Below are positions 29,301-41,436 of a stretch of DNA of 64,000 bases, one piece after another. Position numbers and translations under genes: made by a program. Source of the DNA: Chamaelirium japonicum (lineage: Eukaryota > Streptophyta > Magnoliopsida > Liliales > Melanthiaceae); NCBI GenBank assembly GCA_947650365.1, contig CANTAL010000027.1, forward strand, positions 1,736,001 to 1,800,000. Reading direction: 5' to 3'. Under the pieces are notes generated by a model that saw only the letters and a list, made by a program, of their open reading frames with translations, was not told the DNA's origin and ran no database searches. Position 1 is the stretch's first letter. Each line of letters begins with the position of its first letter.

Positions 29301-30861
29301 TCTAATTCATTCGTACGATCCATTCTAATTCATTCGCACAATCTATTCTAATTCATTCGTACGATCCATTCTAATTCATTCGCACGATCCATTCTAATTC
29401 ATTTACACGATCCATTCTAATTCATTCATACAAACCATTCTAATTCTTTTGCACAAATGTATCCATTCTAATTCATTTGTACGATCCATTCTAATTCCTT
29501 TGTACGATCCATTCTATTTCATTCGTATGATCCATTCTAATTCCTTCGTACGATCCATTCTAATTCATTCCCATGAATGTATCCATTCTAATTCATACGT
29601 ACGATCCATTCTAATTCATTCATACGATCCAATCTAATTCATTCATAAGATCCATTCTAATTCATTCGCACGAATGTATCCATTCTAATTCATTCGTACG
29701 ATCCATTCTAATTCATTCGCACAATCTATTCTAATTCATTCGCACGATCCATTCTAATTCATTCATACGATCCATTCTAATTCATTCGCACGATCCATTC
29801 TAATTCATTCATACGATCCATTGTAATTCATTCATACGATCCATTCTAATTCATTCACACGAATGTATCCATTCTAATTCATTCGTACGATCCATTCTAA
29901 TTTATTCGCACAATCTATTCTAATTCATTCGTACGATCCATTCTAATTCATTAGGACGATCCATTCTAATTCATTCGTACGATCCATTCTATTTCAATCG
30001 TACGATCCATTTATACTCATTCGTACGATCCATTCTAATTCATTCGCACGAATGTATCCATTCTAATTCATTCGTACGATCCATTCTAATTCATTCGCAC
30101 GATCCATTCTAATTCATTCATACGATCCATTCTAATTCATTCATACGATCCATTCTAATTCATACGCACGATCCATTCTAATTCATTCATATGATCCCTT
30201 CTAATTCATTCATACAATTCATTCTAATTCTTTCGCACGAATGTTTCCATTCTAATTCATTCGTACGATCCACCCTAATTCCTTCGTATGATCCATTCTA
30301 ATTCATTCGAACAAATATATCCATTCTAATTCATTCGTACGATCCATTCGAATTCATTCATACGATCCATTCTAATTCATTGATACGATCCATTCTAATT
30401 CATTCGCACGAATGTATCCATTCTAATTCATTCGTACGATCCATTCTAATTCATTCGCACAATCTATTCTAATTCATTCGTACGATCCATTCTAATTCAT
30501 ACGCACGATCCATTCTAATTCATTTGCACGATCCATTCTAATTCATTCATACAATCCATTCTAATTCTTTTGTACAAATTTATCCATTCTAATTCATTCG
30601 TACGATCCATTCTAATTCCTTCGTATGATCCATTATAATTCCTTCGTACGATCCATTCTAATTCCTTCGTACGATCCATTCTATTTCATTCGTATGATCC
30701 ATTCTAATTCCTTCATACGATCCATTCTAATTCATTCCCATGAATGTTTTCATTCTAATTCATACGTACGATCCATTCTAATTCATTCATACGATCCAAC
30801 CTAATTCATTCATAAGATCTATTCTAATTCATTCACACGAATGTATCCATTCTAATTCATT
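26365..30861 (+). repeat. 4,497-bp tandem segmental duplication, copy 1
   Basis: The order and detail of variants repeat from 30,862 with a constant offset of 4,497 bp at every point I checked, including the TTAATTTGCACG unit (26,382 and 30,879), the start of a CGAATG unit (27,121 and 31,618) and an open frame of identical translation (29,449 and 33,946). If it held only 23- and 28-bp units, 4,497 bp would be 159 of the first and 30 of the second, a plausible mix. Inside, GATCCACCC joints about 1.12-1.14 kb apart show a subunit of roughly 48 monomers (one decayed to GATCCGCCC). Copies differ at few positions, so the duplication looks recent. Confidence 0.9.
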
Positions 30862-33800
30862 CGTACGATCCATTCTAATTAATTTGCACGATCCATTCTA
30901 ATTCATTCATACGATCCATTTTAATTCATTCGCAAGATCCATTCTAATTCATTCGCACAATCTATTCTAATTCATTCGTACGATCCATTCTAATTCATTA
31001 GCACGATCCATTCTAATTCATTCGTATGATCCATTCTATTTCATTCGTACGATCAATTCTTACTCATTCGTACGATCCATTCTAATTTATTCGCACGAAT
31101 GTATCCATTCTAATTCATTCGTACGATCCATTCTAATTCATTCGCAAGATCCATTCTAATTCATTCGTATGATCCATTCTAATTCATTTGTACGATCCAT
31201 TATAATTCATTCGTACGATCCATTCTAATTCATTCATATGATCCATTCTAATTCATTCATAAAATCCATTCCAATTCTTTTGCACGAATATATCCATTCT
31301 AATTCATTCGTACGATCCACCCTAATTCCTTCGTATGATCCATTCTAATTAATTCACACGAATGTATCCATTCTAATTCATTCGTACGATCCATTTGAAT
31401 TCATTCATACGATCTATTCTAATTCATTCATACGATCCATTGTAATTCATTCGCACGAATGTATCCATTCTAATTCATTCGTATGATCCATTCTAATTCA
31501 TTCGCACAATCTATTCTAATTCATTTGTGCGATCCATTCTAATTCATTCGCACGATCCATTCTAATTCATTTGCACGATCCATTCTAATTCATTCATACA
31601 ATTCATTCTAATTCTTTTGCACGAATGTATCCATTCTAATTCCTTCGTATGACCCATTCTAATTCCTTCGTACGATCCATTCTAATTCCTTCATACGATC
31701 CATTCTATTTCATTCGTATGATTCATTCTAATTCCTTCGTAGGATCCATTCTAATTCATTCCCATGAATGTATCCATTCTAATTCATACGTACGATCCAT
31801 TCTAATTCATTCATATGATCCAATCTAATTCATTCATACGATCCATTCTAATTCATTCGCACGAATGTATCCATTCTAATTCATTCGTATGATCCATTCT
31901 AATTCATTCGCACAATCTATTCTAATTCATTCGTACGATCCATTCTAATTCATTAGCACGATCCATTCTAATTCATTCGTACGATCCATTCTATTTCATT
32001 CGTACGATCCATTCTTGCTCATTCATACGATCCATTCTAATTCATTCGCACGAATGTATCCATTCTAATTCATTCGTACGATCAATTCTAATTCATTCGC
32101 ACGATACATTCTAATTCATTCATACGATACATTCTAATTCATTCGCACAATCTATTCTAATTCATTCGTACGATCCATTCTAATTCGTTAGCACGATCCA
32201 TTCTTATTCATTCGTACGATCCATTCTATTTCATTCGTACGATCCATTCTTACTCATTCGTAAGATCCATTCTAATTCATTCGCACGAATGTATCCATTC
32301 TAATTCATTCGTATGATCCATTCTAATTCATTTGCACGATCTATTATAATTCATTCATACGATCCATTCTAATTCATTCGTACGATCCATTCTAATTCAT
32401 TCGCACGATCCATTCTAATTCATTCATATGATCCATTCTAATTCATTCATATATTTCATTCTAATTCTTTCGCACGAATGTTTCCATTCTAATTCATTCG
32501 TACGATCCACCCTAATTCCTTCGTATGAACCATTCTAATTCATTCGAATGAATGTATCCATTCTAATTCATTCGTACGATCCATTCGAATTCATTCATAC
32601 GATCCATTCTAATTCATTCATACGGTCCATTCTAATTCATTCGCACGAATGTATCCATTCTAATTCACTCGTACGATCCATTCTAATTCATTCGCACAAT
32701 CTATTCTAATTCATTCGTACGATCCATTCTAATTCATTCGCACGATCCATTCTAATTCATTTGCACGATCCATTCTAATTCATTCATACAATCCATTCTA
32801 ATTCTTTTGTACAAATGTATCCATTCTAATTCATTCGTACGATCCATTCTAATTCCTTCGTATGATCCATTATAATTCCTTCGTATGATCCATTCTAATT
32901 CCTTCGTACGATCCATTCTATTTCATTCGTATGATCCATTCTAATTCCTTCGTATGATCCATTCTAATTCATTCCCATCAATGTATCCATTCTAATTCAT
33001 ACGTATGATCCATTCTAATTCATTCATACGATCCAACCTAATTCATTCATAAGATCTATTCTAATTCATTCGCACGAATGTATCCATTCTAATTCATTCG
33101 TACGATCCATTCTAATTCATTCGCACAATCTATTCTAATTCATTCGCACGATCCATTCTAATTCATTAATGCGATCCATTCTAATTCTTTCGTACGATCC
33201 ATTCTAATTCATTCGCACGATCCATTCTAATTCATTCATACGATCTATTCTAATTCATTCATACGATCCATTCTAATTCATTCACACAAATGTATCCATT
33301 CTAATTCATTCGTATGATCCATTCTAATTCATTCGTACGATCTATTCTAATTCATTCGTACGATCCATTCTAATTCGTTAGCACGATCCATTCTAATTCA
33401 TTCGTACGATCCATTCTATTTTATTCGTATGATCTATTCTAATTCATTAGCACGATCCATTCTAATTCATTTGCACGATCTATTCTAATTCATTCATACG
33501 ATCCATTCTAATTCATTCGTACGATCCTTTCTAATTCATTCGCACGATCCATTCTAATTCATTCATATGATCCATTCTAATTCATTCATACAATTCTTTC
33601 TAATTCTTTCGCACAAATGTTTCCATTCTAATTCATTCGTACGATCCGCCCTAATTCCTTCGTATGATCCATTCTAATTCATTCGAACGAATGTATCCAT
33701 TCTAATTCATTCGTACGATCCATTCGAATTTATTCATACGATCCATTCTAATTCATTCATACGATCCATTCTAATTCATTCGCACGAATGTATCCATTCT

Positions 33801-35358
33801 AATTCATTCGTACGATCCATTCTAATTCATTCGCACAATCTATTCTAATTCATTCGTACGATCCATTCTAATTCATTCGCACGATCCATTCTAATTCATT
33901 TACACGATCCATTCTAATTCATTCATACAAACCATTCTAATTCTTTTGCACAAATGTATCCATTCTAATTCATTTGTACGATCCATTCTAATTCCTTTGT
34001 ACGATCCATTCTATTTCATTCGTATGATCCATTCTAATTCCTTCGTACGATCCATTCTAATTCATTCCCATGAATGTATCCATTCTAATTCATACGTACG
34101 ATCCATTCTAATTCATTCATACGATCCAATCTAATTCATTCATAAGATCCATTCTAATTCATTCGCACGAATGTATCCATTCTAATTCATTCGTACGATC
34201 CATTCTAATTCATTCGCACAATCTATTCTAATTCATTCGCACGATCCATTCTAATTCATTCATACGATCCATTCTAATTCATTCGCACGATCCATTCTAA
34301 TTCATTCATACGATCCATTGTAATTCATTCATACGATCCATTCTAATTCATTCACACGAATGTATCCATTCTAATTCATTCGTACGATCCATTCTAATTT
34401 ATTCGCACAATCTATTCTAATTCATTCGTACGATCCATTCTAATTCATTAGGACGATCCATTCTAATTCATTCGTACGATCCATTCTATTTCAATCGTAC
34501 GATCCATTTATACTCATTCGTACGATCCATTCTAATTCATTCGCACGAATGTATCCATTCTAATTCATTCGTACGATCCATTCTAATTCATTCGCACGAT
34601 CCATTCTAATTCATTCATACGATCCATTCTAATTCATTCATACGATCCATTCTAATTCATACGCACGATCCATTCTAATTCATTCATATGATCCCTTCTA
34701 ATTCATTCATACAATTCATTCTAATTCTTTCGCACGAATGTTTCCATTCTAATTCATTCGTACGATCCACCCTAATTCCTTCGTATGATCCATTCTAATT
34801 CATTCGAACAAATATATCCATTCTAATTCATTCGTACGATCCATTCGAATTCATTCATACGATCCATTCTAATTCATTGATACGATCCATTCTAATTCAT
34901 TCGCACGAATGTATCCATTCTAATTCATTCGTACGATCCATTCTAATTCATTCGCACAATCTATTCTAATTCATTCGTACGATCCATTCTAATTCATTCG
35001 CACGATCCATTCTAATTCATTTGCACGATCCATTCTAATTCATTCATACAATCCATTCTAATTCTTTTGTACAAATGTATCCATTCTAATTCATTCGTAC
35101 GATCCATTCTAATTCCTTCGTATGATCCATTATAATTCCTTCGTACGATCCATTCTAATTCCTTCGTACGATCCATTCTATTTCATTCGTATGATCCATT
35201 CTAATTCCTTCATACGATCCATTCTAATTCATTCCCATGAATGTTTTCATTCTAATTCATACGTACGATCCATTCTAATTCATTCATACGATCCAACCTA
35301 ATTCATTCATAAGATCTATTCTAATTCATTCACACGAATGTATCCATTCTAATTCATT
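30862..35358 (+). repeat. 4,497-bp tandem segmental duplication, copy 2
   Basis: This is the near-identical second copy of 26,365-30,861. One local exception is informative. The unit with CTATGTTTGCTAATTC at about 27,413 in copy 1 is replaced near 31,910 by a standard CGCACAATCTATTC unit, while both flanks still match. That could be a short gene-conversion tract or loss of the mutation (inference). After 35,358 the order continues as at 28,600, not as in copy 1, which sets the right boundary. Confidence 0.9.
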
Positions 35359-35850
35359 CGTACGATCCATTCTAATTCATTCGCACAATCTATTCTAATT
35401 CATTCGCACGATCCATTCTAATTCATTCATGCGATCCATTCTAATTCATTCGTACGATCCATTCTAATTCATTCGCACGATCCATTCTAATTCATTCATA
35501 CGATCTATTCTAATTCATTCATACGATCCATTCTAATTCATTCACACAAATGTATCCATTCTAATTCATTCGTATGATCCATTCTAATTCATTCGTACGA
35601 TCTATTCTAATTCATTCGTACGATCCATTCTAATTCATTAGCACGATCCATTCTAATTCATTTGTCCGATCCATTCTATTTCAATCGTACGATCCATTCT
35701 TACTCATTCGTACGATCCATTCTAATTTATTCGCACGAATGTATCCATTCTAATTCATTCGTACGATCCATTCTAATTCATTCGCACGATCTATTCTAAT
35801 TCATTCATTTGATCCATTCTAATTCATTCGTACGATCCATTCAAATTCAT

Positions 35851-36565
35851 TCGCACAATCTATTCTAATTTATTCGTACGATCCATTCTAGTTCATTAGC
35901 ACGATCCATTCTAATTCATTCGTACGATCCATTCTATTTCATTCGTACGATCCATTCTTACTCATTCGTACGATCCATTCTAATTCTTTCGCACGAATGT
36001 ATCCATTGTAATTCATTCGTACGATCCACTCTAATTCATTCGCACGATCCATTCTAAATCATTCATACGATCCATTTTAATTCATTCGTACGATCCATTC
36101 TAATTCATTCGCACGATCCATTCTAATTCATTCATACCATCCATTCTAATTCATTAATACAATCCATTTTAATTCTTTCGCACGAATGTATTCATTCTAA
36201 TTCATTCGTACGATCCACCCTAATTCCTTCGTATGATCCATTCTAATTCATTCGCACAAATGTATCCTTTCTAATTCATTCGTACGATATATTCGAATTC
36301 ATTCATACGATCTATTCTAATTCATTTATACGATCCATTCTAATTCATTCGCACGAATGCATCCATTTTAATTCATTCGTACCATCCATTCTAATTTATT
36401 CGCACAATCGATTCTAATTCATTCGTATGATCCATTCTAATTCATTCGCACGATCCATTCTAATTCATTTGTACGATCCATTCTAATTCATTCATACAAT
36501 CCATTCTAATTCTTTTGCACGAATGTATCCATTCTAATTCATTCGTACGATCCATTCTAATTCAT
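35851..36565 (+). repeat. 715-bp tandem block, copy 1
   Basis: It repeats at 36,566 with an offset of exactly 715 bp. The length fits 25 monomers of 23 bp plus 5 of 28 bp. Shared rare marks are CCATTGTAATTC (36,003 and 36,718), GATCCACTCTAATTC, CTAAATCATTC and a CGCACAATCGATTC unit near the right end. Confidence 0.85.
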
Positions 36566-37140
36566 TCGCACAATCTATTCTAATTTATTCGTACGATCCA
36601 TTCTAATTCATTAGCACGATCCATTCTAATTCATTCGTACGATCCATTCTATTTCATTCGTACGATCCATTCTTACTCATTCGTACGATCCATTCTAATT
36701 CTTTCGCACGAATGTATCCATTGTAATTCATTCGTACGATCCACTCTAATTCATTCGCACGATCCATTCTAAATCATTCATACGATCCATTTTAATTCAT
36801 TCGTACGATCCATTCTAATTCATTCGCACGATCCATTCTAATTCATTCATACGATCCATTCTAATTCATTAATACAATCCATTTTAATTCTTTCGCACGA
36901 ATGTATCCATTCTAATTCATTCGTATGATCCACCCTAATTCCTTCGTATGATCCAATCTAATTCATTCGCACAAATGTATCCTTTCTAATTCATTCGTAC
37001 GATCCATTTGAATTCATTCATACGATCTATTCTAATTCATTTATACGATCCATTCTAATTCATTCGCACGAATGCATCCATTTTAATTCATTCGTACGAT
37101 CCATTCTAATTTATTCGCACAATCGATTATAATTCATTCG
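36566..37140 (+). repeat. 715-bp tandem block, copy 2 (partial)
   Basis: This follows copy 1 for about 575 bp, up to the CAATCGATTATAATTC unit near 37,122, after which the order changes. So the second copy is incomplete or has been overwritten on its right side. Confidence 0.8.
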
Positions 37141-38117
37141 CACGATCCATTCTAATTCATTCATACGATCCATTCTAATTCATTCGTACGATCCATTCTA
37201 ATTCATTCGCACGATCCCTTCTAATTCGTTCATACGATCCATTCTAATTCATTCATACAATCCATTCTAATTCTTTCGCACGAATGTATCCATTCTACTT
37301 CATTCGTACGATCCACCCTAATTACTTCGTATGATCCATTCTAATTCATTCATATGATCCATTCTAATTCATTCGCACGAATGTATCCATTCTAATTCAT
37401 TCGTATGATCCATTCTAATTCATTCGCACAATCTATTCTAATTCATTCGTACGATCCATTCTAATTCATTCGCACGATCCATTCTAATTAATTTGTACGA
37501 TCCATTCTAATTCATTCATACAATTCATTCTAATTCTTTTGCATGAATGTATCCATTCTAATTCATTCATACGATCCATTCTAATTCCTTCGTACGATCC
37601 ATTCTAATTCCTTCGTACGATCCATTCTAATTCATTCCCATAAATGTATCCATTCGAATTCATACGTACGATCCATTCTAATTCATTCATATGATCCAAT
37701 CTAATTCATTCATACGATCCATTCTAATTCAATTGCACAAATGTATCCATTTTAATTCATTCGTACGATTCATTCTAATTCATTCGCACATTCTATTCTA
37801 ATTCATTCGTACGATCCATTCTAATTCATTAGCACGATCCATTCTAATTCATTCGTACGACCCATTCTAGTTCATTCGTACGATTCATTCTTACTCATTC
37901 GTACGATCCATTCTAATTCATTCGTACGATCCATTCTAATTCATTCGCACGATCCATTCTAATTCATTCATACGATCCATTCTAATTCATTCGCACGATC
38001 CATTCTGATTCATTCATACGATCTATTCTAATTCATTCGCACGATCCATTCTAATTCATTCGCACGAATGTATCCATTCTAATTCATTCACACAATCTAT
38101 TCTAATTTTTTCGTACG

Positions 38118-41100
38118 CGTGCAAATGAATTAGAATGGATCGTGCGAATGAATTAGAATGGATCGTATGAATGAATTAGAATAGATTGTGCGAATGAATA
38201 AGAATGGATCGTACGAATGAATTAGAATTGATACATTCATGCGAATGAATTAGAATGGATCGTATGAATGAATTAGAATGGATCGTATGAATGAATTCGA
38301 ATGGATCGTACGAATGAATTAGAATGGATACATTCGTGCGAATGAATTAGAATGGATCATACGAAGGAATTAGGGTGGATCGTACGATTGAATTAGAATG
38401 GATACATTCGTGCGAAAGAATTAGAATGGATTGTATGAATGAATTAGAATGGATCGTCGAATGAATTAGAATGGATCGTACGAAGGAATTAGAATGGATC
38501 ATACAAATGAAATAGAATGGATCGTACGAAGGAATTAGAATGGATCGTACGAAGGAATAAGAATGGATCGTACGAATGAATTAGAATGGATACATTCGTG
38601 CAAAAGAATTAGAATGAATTGTATGAATGAATTAGAATAGATCGTGCAAATGAATTAGAATGGATCGTGCGAATGAGGATACATTCGTGCGAATGAATTA
38701 TAATGGATCGTACGAATGAGTAAGAATGGATCGTACGAATGAAATAGAATGGATCGTATGAATGAATTAGAATGGATCGTCTGAATGAATTAGATTTGAT
38801 CGTGCGAATGAATTAGATTGAATGGATCATACGAATGGATAAGAATAGATCAAGCGAATGAATAAGAATGAATTAGAATGGATTGCATGAATGAATTAAA
38901 ATGGATCGTATGAATGAATTAGAATTGATCGTACGAATGAAATAGAATGGATCGTGCGAATGAATTAGAATGGATCGTATGAATGAATTAGAATGGATCG
39001 TGCTAATGAATTAGAATGGATCGTACGAATGAATTAGAATAGATTGTGCGAATGAATTAGAATGGATCGTATGAATAAATTAGAATGGATACATTCAAGG
39101 GAATGAATTAGAATGGATACATTCGTGCGAATGAATTAGAATGGATCGTAAGAATGAATTAGATTGGATCGTATGAATGAATTAGAATGGATCGTACGTA
39201 TGAATTAGAATGGATACATTCAAGGGAATGAATTAGAATGGATCGTACGAAGGAATTAGAATGGATCATACGAATGAAATAGGATGGATCGTACGAAGGA
39301 ATTAGAATGGATCGTACGAAGGAATTAGAATGGATCGTACGAATGAATTAGAATGGATATATTCGTCCAAAAGAATTAGAATGGATTGTATGAATGAATT
39401 AGAATAGATCGTATGAATGGATTAGAATGGATCGTGCGAATGAATTAGATTGGATCGTACGAATAGATTAGAATGGATCATATGAATGAATTAGAATGGA
39501 TCGTGCAAATGAATTAGAATGGATGGTACGAATGAATTAGAATGGATACATTCGTGCGAATGAATTAGAATGGATCGTACGAATGAGTAAGAATGGATCA
39601 TACGAATAAAATAGAATGGATCGTACGAAGGAATTAGAATGGATCGTGCTAATGAATTAGAATGGATCGTACAAATGAATTAGATTAGATTGTGCGAATG
39701 AATTAGAATGGATCGTACAAATGAATTAAAATGGATATATTCATGCGAATGAATTAAAATGGATCGTATGAATGATTTAGATTGGATCGTATAAATGAAT
39801 TTGAGTGGATCGTATGTATGAATTAGAATGGATACATTCATGGGAATTAATTTAAATGGATCGTACGAAGGAATTAGAATGGATCATATGAATGAAATAG
39901 AATGGATCATACGAAGGAGTTAGAATGGATCGTACGAAGGAATTAGAATGGATCGTATGAAGGAATTAGAATGGATCGTACGATTGAATTAGAATGGATA
40001 CATTCGTGCAAAAGAATTAGAATGGATTGTATGAATAAATTAGAATGGATCGTACGAATGAATTAGAATGGATCGTACGAATGAATTAGAATGGATCGTA
40101 CGAATGAATTAGAATGGATACATTCGTGCGAAAGAATTAGAATGGATCGTACGAATTAGAATCAGAATGGATCGTACGAATGAATTAGAATGGATCGTAC
40201 GTATGATTGTGCGAAAGAATGGATCGTACAAATGAATTAAAATGATATATTCATGCGAATAATTAGAATGGATGGTACGAATGAATTAGAATGGATCGTA
40301 CGAATGAATTAGAATGGATCGTACAAACGAATTAGAATGGATCATGCAAATGAATTAGAATGGATCATACGAATGAATTAGAATGGATAAATTCATGCGA
40401 ATGAATTAGAAAGGACCGTACGAATGAGTAAGAATGGATCGTACGAATGAAATAGAATGGATCGTATGAATGAATTATAATGGATCGTGCGAATGAATTA
40501 GAATGGATCGTACGAATGAGTAAGAATGGATCGTACGAATTTAATAGAATGGATTGTACGAATGAATTAGAATGGATACATTCATGGGAATGAATTAGAA
40601 TGGATTGTACGAAGGAATTAGAATGGATCATACGAATGAAATAGAATGGATCGTACAAAGGAATTAGAATGGATCGTACGAAGGAATTAGAATGGATCGT
40701 ACGAATGAATTAGAATGGATCGTACGAATGAATTAGAATGGATACATTCGTGCAAAAGAATTAGGATGGATTGTATGAATGAATTAGAATGGATCGTGCG
40801 AATGAATTAGAATGGATCGTATTAATGAATTAGAATAGATTGTGCGAATGAATTAGAATGGATCGTACGAATGAATTAGATTAGATACATTCGTGCGAAT
40901 GAATTAGAATGGATCGTATAAATGAATTAGATTGGATCGTATAAATGAATTAGAATGGATCGTGCGAATGAATTAGAATGGATCGTACGAATGAATTAGA
41001 ATGGATACATTCGTGCGAATGAATTAGAATGTATCGTACGAATGAGTAAGAATCAATCGTACGAATAAAATAGAATGTATAGTACGAATGAATTAGAATG

Positions 41101-41436
41101 GATCGTGCTAATGAATTAGAATGGATCGTACGAATGAATTAGAATAGATTGTGCGAATGAATTAGAATGGATCATACGAATGAATTAGAATGGATCGTAT
41201 GAATGAATTAGAATGGATCGTGCGAATGAATTAGAATGGATCGTACGAATTAATTATAATGGATACATTCATACGAATTAATTAGAATGGATCGTACGAA
41301 TGAGTAAGAATGGATCGTACGAATAAAATAGAATGGATCGTATGAATGAATTAAAATAGATCGTGCAAATGAATTAGAAGGGATCGTACGAATGAGTAAG
41401 AATTGAACGTACGAATGAAATAGAATGGATCGTATG
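38118..41436 (-). repeat. First large inverted satellite block
   Basis: From CGTGCAAATGAATTAG at 38,118 the same monomer reads as its reverse complement, with GAATTAGAATGGATCGTACG repeated. All usual variants occur in inverted form, including 28-bp units (GGATACATTCGTGCG) and the marker trio (GAATGAGTAAGAATGG followed by GAATGAAATAG). GC skew therefore flips sign. The block is 3.3 kb and is more irregular than the + block, with clipped monomers near 38,455, 38,670, 38,815 and 40,140-40,250. It ends in GGATCGTATGTACGATCC. No gene is present. Confidence 0.95.

Larger units (their letters stand above)
35359..38117 (+). repeat. Last stretch of the long + block, with an internal 715-bp tandem duplication
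   Basis: Monomers are in the + orientation up to the inversion at 38,117. The first 300 bp continues the higher-order order of 28,580 onward (offset 6,757). From 35,851 a 715-bp block begins that recurs from 36,566. The last few monomers before the inversion are irregular, with a CTGATTC unit near 38,006 and a TTTTTTCG unit near 38,106. No gene is seen. Confidence 0.92.

Noticed and set aside
38118-41436. Transposon or foreign insertion causing the orientation change
   Set aside because: The block is made of the same monomers in reverse. I see no target-site duplication, terminal inverted repeat or coding content.
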